Positions 5,786 to 14,930 of a stretch of 64,000 nt of DNA are shown piece by piece. Numbering within the stretch: position 1 is the stretch's first letter; each line of letters starts with the position of its first letter. The notes beneath the pieces were generated by a model. The model did no database searches, was not told the origin of the DNA, and was given only the letters and a program-made list of their open reading frames with translations. Origin of the DNA: Candidatus Eremiobacteraceae bacterium (lineage in GTDB: Bacteria > Vulcanimicrobiota > Vulcanimicrobiia > Eremiobacterales > Eremiobacteraceae); the NCBI GenBank assembly GCA_035314825.1, contig DATFYX010000001.1, positions 1 to 64,000 on the forward strand. Reading direction: 5' to 3'. Both the position numbers and the translations under genes were made by a program.

Positions 5786-8700
5786 GAGTATCGATCTCTT
5801 CGGTTTCAAGACGTTCGCAGAGCGGACGCGCCTCGTCTTCGAACCGGGTATCTCCGCGATCGTGGGCCCCAACGGCTCGGGCAAATCGAACCTGGTCGAC
5901 GCCGTGCGTTGGACCCTGGGCGAGCAGAGCGCGAAGCAGCTGCGCGGCGGCCGCATGGACGACGTCATCTTCGCCGGCAACAATCGCCGCCGCTCGCTGG
6001 GCATGTCGGAAGTGACGCTGACGTTCGACAACAGCGACGGGGCGCTGCCGACGCCGTTCGGCGAGATCGCCGTCACCCGCCGCGTCTATCGCAACGGCGA
6101 AGGCGAGTACTTCCTCAACAAATCGCAGGTCCGGCTGCGCGATATCATGGACCTGTTGCTCGGCACCGGCCTTGGCCCGGACGCATCGGCCATCATCTCG
6201 CAAGGCGAGATCGACGGGATCCTCTCCGCCAAACCGATCGCGCGCCGCGAGGTCTTCGAAGAGGTCGCCGGCACGAGCAAGTACCAGGCGCGCAAGCACG
6301 AAGCGCAGCGCCGCCTCGAGCAGACCGACGCCAACGCGCTGCGCGTCAACGACCTGCTCGTCGAGCTCGATCGCCAAGTGCCCGCCATCGAACAACAGGT
6401 GCGGCGCGCGAAGCGCCATCAGAAAGTCGTCCAACGGCTGCGCGATCTCGAGATCCTCTCGTTCGTGCGAAACACGCACTCGCGGCGCGAGGAGCGCGCC
6501 GGTCTGAGCGAGGCCCTCCGCGAGCAAGAGATCGAACGCGCCGCAGTGGACGCGCAACGCGCCACGTTGGAAGCGCGCCTGGCCAAGGCGCGCCACGAAG
6601 AGTATCAAGCCACGCTCGCGCTCGACGAGCGCAACGCAGCGCACGCCACCGCGGCGACCACCGTGCAGGCGGCGGCATCGGCGCAAGCGACCGCGCAGGC
6701 GCGCGTGGACGAGACCGGCCGCCGCTGCGAAGCGTTGGAACGGGAAGTCGACGCAGCCGCGCGCGACATCGCGGCCGCCGAAGCGCGGGTCGCAGCGCTG
6801 GTGTCGGCGCTTGCCCAGACCCGCGCGCAACGCGACGAAGCGATGCGGCTCGTCGAAGAACGCGCGATCGCCGAACGCGGCGCGGCCGCGCAATGGGATC
6901 AAGCGTACGTCGCCCTCCGCGCGGTCGAAGACCGCCGCGCCACGATGGCCGCGTCCGCGGCAGAAGCGGATGCAGCGACCCAGGCGCATCTCACGCACAA
7001 AGAACGGTTGAGCAACGCCGCACGGCGTCTCGAGAGCGAGCTTGGCGCGGCGCGCGAAAAGCTCGCCTCGGAGAAAAAGCGGACCCAATCCCTCAAAGAG
7101 ACGTACGCGGAGCTGGACCGGGCGGTCGAACGCGCTGTCGCAGAGATCGCGCGAGCGGCGAGCGAGCGGGAAGCGGCCGGCGCCGCATTAGAAGAGGCGC
7201 GCGCCGATCTGGAACGCAAACGCGCCGCCGCCGTCGAGGCCGACGCTCGCATGCGCGCACTTGCAGACCTGGCGGCGGGCAGGCACGACATGCCGTCAGG
7301 CGTCCGTTCCGTGCTCGACGCCGCCGCTGCGGGCGCGCTGCACGGGATTCTCGGCGTCATCGCCGAGCGGATCGAGACCGATGCCGCGTACGCGCAGGCG
7401 ATCGACGTCGCGCTGGGCTCGAACGCGCACGCGCTGGTCACGCGCACCGGCGCGCACGCGCACGCCGCGATCGAGCATCTGAAGAAGGGCGGCACCGGGC
7501 GCGCCACGTTCCTGCCGCTCGATGCGGTGGGCCAACAGGAACTGCCGCTGCTGGTCGAGGCCGGCCGACGCGACGGCGTCATCGGCCAGGCGCGGGAGCT
7601 AGTGCGCTGCGCCGACGAGGTCCGCCCCGCAGTCGATTACGCCCTCGCCGGGGTCATCGTCGTGGACTCGCTGCGCACCGCGCAGCGCCTGGCACGCGAA
7701 TTCGCGCACGCGACGCTGGTCACGCTCGCCGGCGAGGTCGCGCGCGATGCTTCGCTGACAGGGGGGAGCCGGGATGACGACCGCGGGCCGCTGGCCCGCC
7801 GCGCTGCGATCGCCGAGCTGGGGCGTCTGCTGTCCGCCGCGCGGGAGACAGCGCAGCGCAGCGAAGCGGCCCTCGCGCAGGCTCGCGCCGCGTTCGGCAA
7901 AGCGACGGCCGAGGCCGAACAGGCGGGCGTGCGCCGCAACGAAGCCCAAGCTCGAGTGCACGACTCGCAGGTCTCGATCGAGCGCAGCGCCGCGCAGAGC
8001 TCCGGGCTGGAGCGCAGCATCGAGGCGCTCGAGAAGGAATTCGGCGAGACGCGGGTCGCCCTCGAGAACATCGACGCGCAATGGCGCGCGCACGACGAAC
8101 GTCACACCGCGGGGCGCGCGGCGGTCGGCGCCGTCGAGGCCGAGCGCCGTGCCGCCGCGCACGCGTCCGACGATTTGCAGAAGACCCTCAACGAGCTGCG
8201 CGAGCAGCATCGCGATGCCGCTTCCGCCGCGGCCGCGTTGGTCGAGCGAGTCGCGCAGGCCGGCGACGACGTCGAGCAGGCGCGCGCGCACGTGATCGAG
8301 CGCCGCGAGGCCCACGGCGCACGCATCGACGCGCTGGCCGCGGCACGCGGCGAGCGCGAACGGGCGCAGGCCGAACTCGCAACGGCGCTCCAAGAGCGAA
8401 GCGTGGCCGATGCCGCGTTGCTGGGCGCCGAACGCGACGCGCACGAGCTGCGCGCAAAGCGCGACGCTTCCGCCGCGACGGTGCGCGAGCTCGAAGAACA
8501 GCTCAACGCGGAGCAATCGCAGACCAAAGAACGTTCGCTCGAGCTCGACCGCCAGCGCATCCGGCTCGCCGAGATCGACGCCGAGCTCTCCGTGCTGCAG
8601 CAGCAATTCGCGCAGAATCCCGCGTCGCCGCAAGAATGCGACGACGTCGCGGCGCGCTACGCGGCCTACGAGGGCGACGCCGACGCCGATATCCGGCGTC

Positions 8701-9326
8701 TGCGCGAAGAGCTGGCGCGCCTGGGCGGCGTCAATCTCAACGCCCTGGAGGACCATGCCGCGCTGCTCGAACGCCGCGATTTCCTGCGCGGCCAGCTCAC
8801 CGACCTCGAGCGCGCCCGCGCCAGCATCCTGGCGGTGATCGCGGAGATCGACGCCGAGTCGGTGCGACAGTTCAACGCCGTCTTCGAAAAAGTGTCGGCC
8901 GCGTTCTCCGAGATGTTCTCTCGTCTATTCGCCGGCGGCGTGGGCAAGATCTGGCTCGCGCAATCCGACGATCCGGCCCAGGCCGGCGTCGAGATCGCCG
9001 CGCAGCCGCCCGGCAAGAAGATGCAGAGCCTCAATGCGCTCTCAGGCGGCGAGCGCGCGCTCACCGCGGTGGCGCTCATCTTCGCCATCCTCACCGTACG
9101 GCCGAGCCCGTTCTACATCTTCGACGAGATCGACGCCGCGCTCGACGAGGCCAACATCGGCCGCTTCGGCTCGGTGCTCGCCGAATTCGCCGGTCGCGCG
9201 CAGATCGTCATCATCACGCACAACAAAGCGACGATGACGCTCGCGGATCGCATCTACGGCGTCACCATGGGCGAGCCCGGCGTTTCGAACCTGCTCTCGC
9301 TGGCGCTGGAGCAGGTGGGTGCCTAG
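5775..9326 (+). CDS. smc: Chromosome segregation/condensin ATPase SMC
   Basis: About 1183 aa, standard SMC length. Walker A GPNGSGKSN at the N-terminus, long heptad-repeat coiled coils either side of a hinge (roughly residues 490-650, with GVRSVLDAA, HGILGVIAERI), then the ABC signature LNALSGGERALTAVA and Walker B FYIFDEIDAALDEAN. The family N-terminus (MYLKSIDLFGFKTFAERT) is encoded, but the residue at the Met position is an ATC codon (5775); in frame there is no ATG, GTG, TTG or CTG between the upstream stop (5757) and GTG 5862, which lies inside the P-loop strand and cannot be the true start. GAGG at 5761-5764 is well placed for ATC 5775. The start overlaps the rnc stop by 11 nt. Works in chromosome compaction with ScpAB (not in the window). 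Confidence 0.95.
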   Translation: MYLKSIDLFGFKTFAERTRLVFEPGISAIVGPNGSGKSNLVDAVRWTLGEQSAKQLRGGRMDDVIFAGNNRRRSLGMSEVTLTFDNSDGALPTPFGEIAVTRRVYRNGEGEYFLNKSQVRLRDIMDLLLGTGLGPDASAIISQGEIDGILSAKPIARREVFEEVAGTSKYQARKHEAQRRLEQTDANALRVNDLLVELDRQVPAIEQQVRRAKRHQKVVQRLRDLEILSFVRNTHSRREERAGLSEALREQEIERAAVDAQRATLEARLAKARHEEYQATLALDERNAAHATAATTVQAAASAQATAQARVDETGRRCEALEREVDAAARDIAAAEARVAALVSALAQTRAQRDEAMRLVEERAIAERGAAAQWDQAYVALRAVEDRRATMAASAAEADAATQAHLTHKERLSNAARRLESELGAAREKLASEKKRTQSLKETYAELDRAVERAVAEIARAASEREAAGAALEEARADLERKRAAAVEADARMRALADLAAGRHDMPSGVRSVLDAAAAGALHGILGVIAERIETDAAYAQAIDVALGSNAHALVTRTGAHAHAAIEHLKKGGTGRATFLPLDAVGQQELPLLVEAGRRDGVIGQARELVRCADEVRPAVDYALAGVIVVDSLRTAQRLAREFAHATLVTLAGEVARDASLTGGSRDDDRGPLARRAAIAELGRLLSAARETAQRSEAALAQARAAFGKATAEAEQAGVRRNEAQARVHDSQVSIERSAAQSSGLERSIEALEKEFGETRVALENIDAQWRAHDERHTAGRAAVGAVEAERRAAAHASDDLQKTLNELREQHRDAASAAAALVERVAQAGDDVEQARAHVIERREAHGARIDALAAARGERERAQAELATALQERSVADAALLGAERDAHELRAKRDASAATVRELEEQLNAEQSQTKERSLELDRQRIRLAEIDAELSVLQQQFAQNPASPQECDDVAARYAAYEGDADADIRRLREELARLGGVNLNALEDHAALLERRDFLRGQLTDLERARASILAVIAEIDAESVRQFNAVFEKVSAAFSEMFSRLFAGGVGKIWLAQSDDPAQAGVEIAAQPPGKKMQSLNALSGGERALTAVALIFAILTVRPSPFYIFDEIDAALDEANIGRFGSVLAEFAGRAQIVIITHNKATMTLADRIYGVTMGEPGVSNLLSLALEQVGA

Positions 9327-10890
9327 CGCCCGACCGGCCGCGCTGCTCTCGCTCTCGGACCGCACGGGTCTGGAGCCGCTCGCGCGCGCCCTCGCGCAGC
9401 ACGGATTTCGCCTCGTCGCGACCTCCGGAACCGCAAACGCCATCCGCGAGTTCGGCCTCGAGGCGGAAGAAGTCGGCGACGTCACCGGCTTTCCGCCGTT
9501 GCTCGACGGCCGCGTCAAGACGCTGCATCCGAAGATCGTGGCCGGCATCTTGGCCGATGAGAGCAAGCCGACGCATGCCGCCGAGCTGCACGCGCACGGC
9601 ATCGCGCGGTTCACGGTCGTGGCGGTGAATCTCTATCCGTTCGAGCGCACCTTCGCGCAGGCGGGCGTGACCGACGCCGAGGTGATCGAGCAGATCGACA
9701 TCGGAGGCGTCACGCTGCTGCGCGCGGCGGCCAAGAACTACGGCAGCGTGAGCGTGCTGCCGGATGCGGCGAGTTTCGAAGATTTCGCCGAAGCGCTCGA
9801 GCGCGGCGGACCAGGCCTGCCGGAGCGTCGGCGTTGGGCGGCAGCGGCCTTCGCGCGCTGCGAGCAGTACGACGCGGCGATCGCGCGGTATTTCGCGGCA
9901 ACCGGCGGCGACGACGAACTGCCTGACACATTGCACGTCGATCTGCCGTTGGCCAGCCGGTTGCGCTACGGTGAGAATCCCTGGGCGCGCGCGGCCTTCT
10001 ACGTCGGCCGCTCGGTGCAGATACCGGCGCAGCTCTCAGGCAAGACGCTCTCCTATAACAATCTGCTCGATGTCGATTCGTGCGTGCGCCTGCTCGCGCC
10101 GGTGGAAGAGCCGCGCGGATTCCCCGCCACCGCTCGCTCGGCGCGCCGCGCCCTGGCGGCGATCGTCAAGCATACCGTGCCGAGCGGCGTCGCAGGGCGC
10201 GCGACTCCGCTTGAGGCGCTGAACGCGGCGCTCGGCGCCGACCCCATTTCGGCGTTCGGGGGCATCGTCGCGTGCAACACGCCGATCGATGTGCCGGCAG
10301 CCGAGCTGTTGCATTCACGCTTCCTCGAGGTCGTCGCCGCGCCCGGTTTCGAGCCTGCGGCGCTGGAGATCTTACGGAAGAAGAAGAACCTGCGCGTGCT
10401 CCAGTTCGACCGCGAACTGCCGAGCCGGCTGCTGGCGGCCGCGAAGGTGCGCTCCGCGTTGGGCGGTGTGCTGCTTGAATACCCGGATCCCGATGCCGCG
10501 CCGGATGAGTGGCGCGTCGTCACGCAGCGGCGGCCGACGGACGCGCAATGGCGCGACATGCTGTTCGGTTTCGGCGTCGTCCGTCAGGTCAAGTCGAATG
10601 CGGCGGTGGTCATCGGCGACGAGGTGACGCTCGGCATCTGCGGCGGCCAGACCAACCGCGTGGCGGCGGTCGAGCTCGCCTGTCAGCGCGCCGGCGAGGG
10701 GACCAAAGGCGCCGTGCTGGCGACCGATGGCTTTTTCCCGTTCGCCGACGGCATCGAAGCCGCGTCGCGGGCGGGCATCGGAGCCGTCGTCGCGCCAAGC
10801 GGTTCGATCAGAGACGAGGAAGTGATCGGGGCGGCGCGCAGCCTCGACGTCGCGCTCGTCTTCACCTCGCGCCGCTACTTCCTACACTAA
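9319..10890 (+). CDS. purH: Bifunctional AICAR formyltransferase/IMP cyclohydrolase
   Basis: 523 aa, last two steps of IMP synthesis. N-terminal MGS-like IMP cyclohydrolase domain (SLSDRTGLEPLARAL, DGRVKTLHPKI, IDIGGVTLLRAAAKN) and C-terminal transformylase domain with LRYGENPWARA, KHTVPSGVA (catalytic Lys-His kept; the usual NPCG is VPSG), GADPISAFGGIVA, GQTNRVAAVELA, DGFFPFADGIE and SGSIRDEEVI. GTG start at 9319 overlaps the smc stop by 8 nt, so co-transcription is likely. The C-terminus ends RRYFLH, as expected. Confidence 0.95.
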   Translation: MPSARPAALLSLSDRTGLEPLARALAQHGFRLVATSGTANAIREFGLEAEEVGDVTGFPPLLDGRVKTLHPKIVAGILADESKPTHAAELHAHGIARFTVVAVNLYPFERTFAQAGVTDAEVIEQIDIGGVTLLRAAAKNYGSVSVLPDAASFEDFAEALERGGPGLPERRRWAAAAFARCEQYDAAIARYFAATGGDDELPDTLHVDLPLASRLRYGENPWARAAFYVGRSVQIPAQLSGKTLSYNNLLDVDSCVRLLAPVEEPRGFPATARSARRALAAIVKHTVPSGVAGRATPLEALNAALGADPISAFGGIVACNTPIDVPAAELLHSRFLEVVAAPGFEPAALEILRKKKNLRVLQFDRELPSRLLAAAKVRSALGGVLLEYPDPDAAPDEWRVVTQRRPTDAQWRDMLFGFGVVRQVKSNAAVVIGDEVTLGICGGQTNRVAAVELACQRAGEGTKGAVLATDGFFPFADGIEAASRAGIGAVVAPSGSIRDEEVIGAARSLDVALVFTSRRYFLH

Positions 10891-10898
10891 AAATGTAG

Positions 10899-10918
10899 CG
10901 GTCGAATTTATTCGACCG
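10899..10918. repeat. REP-like palindrome, copy 1
   Basis: CGGTCGAAT-TT-ATTCGACCG, a 9-bp perfect palindrome with a 2-nt loop, preceded by TGTAG, in the gap between purH and the convergent ybjQ-like gene. One of five related copies in the window (also 32737, 47609, 51686, 56280). Confidence 0.8.
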
Positions 10919-10927
10919 TCCAATCGG

Positions 10928-11263
10928 TCATGCCGCCGTCAGCGTGACGGCCGTTCCGTAACACAGCACTTCGGTGACGCCCGGGCCGATCTCGGTCGCA
11001 TCGTAGCGCATGCTGATGATGCCGTTGGCGCCTATCTGGTCGGCGTGCCGGATCATGAGCTCGTACGACTCCATGCGCACCTTCTCGCACAGTTCAGTAT
11101 ACAGCGTGATGTTGCCGCCGATGATCTGTTGCAGGCTCGCGCCCATGCTGCCGAAGATGCTTCGCGAGCGCACGACGATGCCGCGTACGATGCCGTAATT
11201 CTTCGAGACTTTGTAACCCGGCAGTTCGAGAGCGGTGGTGACGAGTGAATGGTCGAATGCCAT
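10928..11263 (-). CDS. YbjQ/UPF0145 (DUF74) family protein
   Basis: 111 aa. Matches the small YbjQ family throughout: [62 protein letters not shown] and [10 protein letters not shown]. Members form pentamers and were named putative heavy-metal binders; the biological role is not established. It is encoded alone on the minus strand between purH and the peroxiredoxin; its start is 35 nt from the divergent peroxiredoxin start. Confidence 0.9.
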   Translation of the reverse strand: MAFDHSLVTTALELPGYKVSKNYGIVRGIVVRSRSIFGSMGASLQQIIGGNITLYTELCEKVRMESYELMIRHADQIGANGIISMRYDATEIGPGVTEVLCYGTAVTLTAA

Positions 11264-11298
11264 GGGCGTCCTCCAATGACGGACGAGGAAGGAATCGG

Positions 11299-11775
11299 AT
11301 GCTCGAGGTTAACGCGCGCGCGCCGTCAATCCCTGTTCCGGATCAATCGGGACGCCCGCGCAGCATCGATGAGTTCAAAAGCTCGTGGGTCGTCCTGTGG
11401 TTCTATCCCAAAGACCACACCAGCGGTTGAACGAACGAAGCGTCGCAGTTCCGCGATGCCCAACCCGAATTCACGCGCGCCGGCGCCCAGATCGTCGGCG
11501 TCAGCCGCGACTCGGTGCAATCACACGAGTCCTTCGCGCAGGCGCAGGGCTTGCAGTTCCCGCTGCTCGCCGACACCGGCGAGGCGCTGTGCAAAGCGTA
11601 TGGAACGCTTGTCGAACGCGTGGCCGACGACGGCTCGAAGTCGATGGGGCTGCAGCGCTCGACATTTCTCATCGATACGCACGGCGTGATCCGCCACGTC
11701 TGGCCCAAGGTGTCGGTGCCGGGTCACGCGGCCGACGTGCTCGACACGCTGCGGTTGATGACCGCGAAGGGCTAG
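11299..11775 (+). CDS. Bcp/PrxQ-type peroxiredoxin with in-frame UGA (probable selenoprotein)
   Basis: 158 aa if UGA 11428-11430 is read as selenocysteine (residue 44). Before it the frame gives [11 protein letters not shown], after it [10 protein letters not shown]; in Bcp proteins this reads FYPKDxTPGC-T-x-E, so the UGA replaces exactly the peroxidatic Cys. The frame then stays intact through [33 protein letters not shown] to a normal end. Start ATG 11299 has GAGGAAGGAA before it. A stem-loop follows the UGA (11440-11459). The usual nearby resolving Cys is Ser; one Cys remains in ALCKAYG. Needs SelA/SelB/SelC/SelD, not in this window. The alternative is a nonsense mutation or sequence error. 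Confidence 0.8.
11440..11459 (+). promoter_or_regulatory. Candidate bacterial SECIS element
   Basis: GCGTCGC-AGTTCC-GCGATGC: a 7-bp stem (one G-U pair) with a 6-nt apical loop, 9 nt after the UGA. A G lies at the second loop position, and the loop starts 16 nt after the UGA, within the spacing described for bacterial SECIS elements (a G among the first two loop bases, 16-37 nt from UGA). Confidence 0.6.
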
Positions 11776-11782
11776 ATCGAGT

Positions 11783-12193
11783 ATGACATGGTTCGCCGGA
11801 AGCCTCATCATCTGGTCGCGCACCGCGGCGCCGAACGACGACAACCCTGACCCGCCCTGCCACTTCTGGGAACGCGTCATGATGGTCGAGGCCGATGACG
11901 TCGATCGTGCGGTGCAGAAGCTGACCGATTTCGGCAACGCCGACGCGGCGGAGAATTCGACGCAGCCCGACGAAGGCGACGATATCCAGCCCTCTTCGTC
12001 GGAGGCCGGCGCCGAGCAGCTCGTCTTCATGGGAGTCCGCAAGGTCCGCGCGATCGAATCCGTCGGACCGCCCGGCGCGGAGCCGGCGGGCGATCTCGTC
12101 GAGGTGATGTTCTCCGAGATGGAGGCCCGCAACAAGACCGACCTCCTCAAAGTCGCGGCGGGCAAAGATGTCATCGTGAGGTACATCGACTAG
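11783..12193 (+). CDS. DUF4288-like small protein
   Basis: 136 aa. Begins MTWFAGSLIIWSR, then WERVMMVEADDVDRAVQKL, FMGVRKVRAIE and LVEVMFSEMEARN: the order and spacing of the DUF4288 family (W-F/Y-A start, WEE-type strand, VxAExxxEA helix, FxGVxxV strand, a final E-V-x-S). The middle has an acidic, Ser-rich insert (residues ~55-75). Function unknown. It starts 7 nt after the peroxiredoxin stop and is probably co-transcribed; its 3' end overlaps the convergent YcgQ-like gene by 23 nt. Confidence 0.65.
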   Translation: MTWFAGSLIIWSRTAAPNDDNPDPPCHFWERVMMVEADDVDRAVQKLTDFGNADAAENSTQPDEGDDIQPSSSEAGAEQLVFMGVRKVRAIESVGPPGAEPAGDLVEVMFSEMEARNKTDLLKVAAGKDVIVRYID

Positions 12194-12761
12194 CCGACCG
12201 CGCGCGTTCGACCGTCGCCTGCTCGATGCGATAGCGCAGCTCGCCGCTCTGCACGCGCGCGCTCAGGATCCCGCTGACACAGATCTCGGTGCCGGCCTCG
12301 ATGTGGATCGGTCCTCGCGGCGCCACGTCGAACCCGACGTCAAGCGCGTCCGCGGCGCAACAGGCCATGACGAGGCGCGAGACGCTTGCGTCTTGATCGG
12401 CGCGCGCGGGTGTCCAAACTCCCGACACTGCAACCGAGCGGCCGACCACGGCCTGCGGCTGTTGATCTAATCGCTCGAGCAGCGCGAAGAGATCTCCCGC
12501 ACGGCGACCCCCCGGCGCTTGCGTGACGACACGTTCGATGGGCAGCGAGCGGGGCAGCGCCGATCCGAAAGCAAGACCCGCGCACGCCGACGCCAACGTG
12601 CATGCGCGCGCGCGCTTGGGCATGAGCGCGATGACCAGCGTCGCACAACCGAAGGCCGCGACGACGAGAGCCGGCGCAGCGACAAGGACGCGGCTAGCGC
12701 CGGTCGCGGCTGCGGCGAGCGCCACACCCGCGAGCAGCGCGGCAAAGCTGAACGTGCGCAT
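12171..12761 (-). CDS. YcgQ-like (TIGR03943/DUF1980) membrane protein
   Basis: 196 aa. Two hydrophobic segments at the N-terminus (FSFAALLAGVALAAAATG and LVVAAFGCATLVIALM region), then an exported domain with VSGVWTP, RLVMACCAADA and ICVSGILSARV, the features of the YcgQ/TIGR03943 family, whose domain binds a metal or small ligand through the MxCCAAD segment. Its ATG overlaps the stop of the permease gene (TGATG), so the two are one unit as in Bacillus ycgR-ycgQ. Predicted accessory subunit of the permease. Confidence 0.8.
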   Translation of the reverse strand: MRTFSFAALLAGVALAAAATGASRVLVAAPALVVAAFGCATLVIALMPKRARACTLASACAGLAFGSALPRSLPIERVVTQAPGGRRAGDLFALLERLDQQPQAVVGRSVAVSGVWTPARADQDASVSRLVMACCAADALDVGFDVAPRGPIHIEAGTEICVSGILSARVQSGELRYRIEQATVERARSASRCTSR

Positions 12762-13621
12762 CAAGCGAGCGCGGCGGCCGCGGCACATCCCGCCGCGCCG
12801 GCGACGCAAGCGAGCAGCATCCGCGCGGCGCCGAAATGCCGGCGCAGCAGAGAGAGCTGGCGCAGATCGAGGCATTGAGCCGCGATGATGAACGCGGCTT
12901 GGGCATGCGGCGACCGCGCGACGAGTTTGGCGAGGATAGGATCGGCGCTCGAGCACGGCGAGAGCAAAGCGCCCGCGATCGCCGCGACGATCGGTGAATG
13001 GAGCTCCCCGCGCGGCGCCACGACCAGCGCGAGCGACGCACCGCAAGCCGCGGGCAATAGCAATCGAAGCGCGCTCTCGAGATGATCCCGCAACGAGATG
13101 GCTTGCGCGGCGCACGGATGTGCATGCGATGCTGGCGCATCCGACGGACAAAGCGACCACGCAAGAGCGACGCCGGCGGCCGCCACCAAACCGCCGGCGA
13201 TGCGCGCGGTGAGAAGATGATGGCCGAGCACCGCGGCCGTGGCCGCGAGCGCGAACGGATTGCAGACCGAGCCCCAGGTGAGCGCAGCGCCGGCAACCGG
13301 AATGCGGCATCCGCGCAACGCGGCGGCGAACCCGTTCATGCTGCAGTCGCAGCCGGGCGCGACGACGGTGACAAACGCCGCGATGACGCCTGCGCGTCGC
13401 GCGAGGCGCGCGAGCAGCGCGGCAGCGAGCGTGCCTGCGACGACGTAGGGGCCGGCCGCCAACACGATCGACGTCGCATCGATCGTGATGCGAGAGCCTA
13501 TCTCCGCGGCCGCCGCCAGCCCAGGCGTCGCGATCGAAGGATCGCTCGACGCAAGGCCGCTAGCCGCAAGCACGAGCGCGACGGCCCCGAACCCAAAGGA
13601 GGGTTGCTGACGGCGGTTCAC
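12761..13621 (-). CDS. YcgR-like permease (UPF0718 family)
   Basis: 286 aa, largely hydrophobic, with about eight membrane segments in two halves. Each half carries the family Cys motif: APGCDCSMNG (first half) and LSPCSSADPILA (second half), with WGSVCNPFA between. Permeases of this family pair with YcgQ-like proteins; the cargo is not established. The GTG start at 13621 is only 13 nt from the divergent hisS start, so each gene's ribosome-binding site lies in the other gene's 5' end; a later start cannot be excluded. Confidence 0.8.
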   Translation of the reverse strand: MNRRQQPSFGFGAVALVLAASGLASSDPSIATPGLAAAAEIGSRITIDATSIVLAAGPYVVAGTLAAALLARLARRAGVIAAFVTVVAPGCDCSMNGFAAALRGCRIPVAGAALTWGSVCNPFALAATAAVLGHHLLTARIAGGLVAAAGVALAWSLCPSDAPASHAHPCAAQAISLRDHLESALRLLLPAACGASLALVVAPRGELHSPIVAAIAGALLSPCSSADPILAKLVARSPHAQAAFIIAAQCLDLRQLSLLRRHFGAARMLLACVAGAAGCAAAAALA

Positions 13622-13634
13622 CTATCGAACCCTT

Positions 13635-14930
13635 GTGAAGCATGCGGCAGCGCCACGCGGAACGTTCGATGTCCTTCCCACGCAGGCACGCCGATGGCAA
13701 GCCCTCGAGCGCATCGTCGACGAGGTGTGCGGCCGCTTCGGCTATGGCGAGATCCGCACGCCGATCTTCGAGAGCACGGACGTGTTCGTCCGCACCATCG
13801 GGGTCGGCACCGACATCGTCGACAAAGAGATGTACACGTTCACCGATCGCGGCGACCGCAGCCTCACCCTGCGCCCGGAGTTCACAGCGCCGGTGGTACG
13901 CGCCGTGCTCGAGCACAATCTGCTGCAGAATCTGCCGCTCAAGCTCTACTATCGCGGTCCGATCTTCCGCTACGAGCGCCCGCAAAAGGGACGATATCGC
14001 CAAGCGCATCAATGGGGCATCGAGTGCTTCGGCGTCGCCGGACCGGAAGCCGATGCCGAAGTGATCGCGCTCGGCATCGAGATCATCGAATCGATCGGCA
14101 TCACGGATCACGTGCTGCGCATCAATTCGATGGGCTGCGAGTGGTGCCGCGCGCAGTTCCGCGCGGCGCTCGTCGGCTATCTCGAAGAGCGCGCGGATCG
14201 GCTGAGCGAAACAAGCCGCACGCGCTTGGAGCGCAACCCGCTGCGCATCTTGGATTCCAAAGATGAAGGCGACCGCCGCGTGCTCGCCGGCGCTCCGACG
14301 ATCGACGCGTTCTGGTGCGACTCGTGCCGCGCACATCTCGCGAGCGTGCGCGAGCTGCTCGACGCGATGGGAATCTCAAGCGAGCTGGACACGCACATCG
14401 TGCGCGGCTTCGACTACTACACGCGGACCGTCTTTGAAATCGTGTCGCATGCGTTGGGCGCCCAAAACTCCATCTGCGGCGGTGGGCGCTACGACCGCCT
14501 GGTCAAAGACATGGGCGGTCCCGACACGCCGGGCGTCGGACTCGCGATGGGCATGGAGCGGCTGTTGATGCTGGTCGAGGACGCGCACAGCACGAAGCTC
14601 GACGGCGCCGCCCCCGTGCACGTCGCGCTGGTCGCCTTGGAAGCAGAAGACATCGGCGTGCTCGTGCCAGTGATGCACCAATTGCGGCGGCGCGGCATCG
14701 GCGCCGATATGGACTACACGCGCCGCAAGCTCGAAAAGCAGATCGTGGCGGCGTCGGATAACGGCGCGAGATTCGCGATCATCGTCGGGGGCGATGAGCG
14801 CGCCGCCGGCGAAGCAACCATCCAGGACCTGCAGACCCGCGAGCGCCGCCGCGTCAAGATATCCGACGTCGCCGACACACTCGCCGCGCGGCTGCAGACA
14901 CCGACGGAGCGCGAGCATGGATCTCAATAA
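13635..14930 (+). CDS. hisS: Histidine--tRNA ligase
   Basis: 431 aa, class II synthetase of usual length. PRGTFDVLP at the N-terminus, motif 2 with YYRGPIFRYERPQKGRYRQ, HisA block RGFDYYTRTVFEI, CGGGRYDRLV, motif 3 GVGLAMGMERL, and a C-terminal anticodon-binding domain (GADMDYTRRKLEKQI). GTG start gives MKHAAAPRGT, in line with the family. The 3' end overlaps accB by 14 nt. Confidence 0.96.
   Translation: MKHAAAPRGTFDVLPTQARRWQALERIVDEVCGRFGYGEIRTPIFESTDVFVRTIGVGTDIVDKEMYTFTDRGDRSLTLRPEFTAPVVRAVLEHNLLQNLPLKLYYRGPIFRYERPQKGRYRQAHQWGIECFGVAGPEADAEVIALGIEIIESIGITDHVLRINSMGCEWCRAQFRAALVGYLEERADRLSETSRTRLERNPLRILDSKDEGDRRVLAGAPTIDAFWCDSCRAHLASVRELLDAMGISSELDTHIVRGFDYYTRTVFEIVSHALGAQNSICGGGRYDRLVKDMGGPDTPGVGLAMGMERLLMLVEDAHSTKLDGAAPVHVALVALEAEDIGVLVPVMHQLRRRGIGADMDYTRRKLEKQIVAASDNGARFAIIVGGDERAAGEATIQDLQTRERRRVKISDVADTLAARLQTPTEREHGSQ

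Noticed and set aside
5909-7777. Long plus-strand frame (622 codons) inside smc.
   Set aside because: Arg/Ala/Gly-rich shadow frame of GC-rich DNA; smc motifs are in the other frame.
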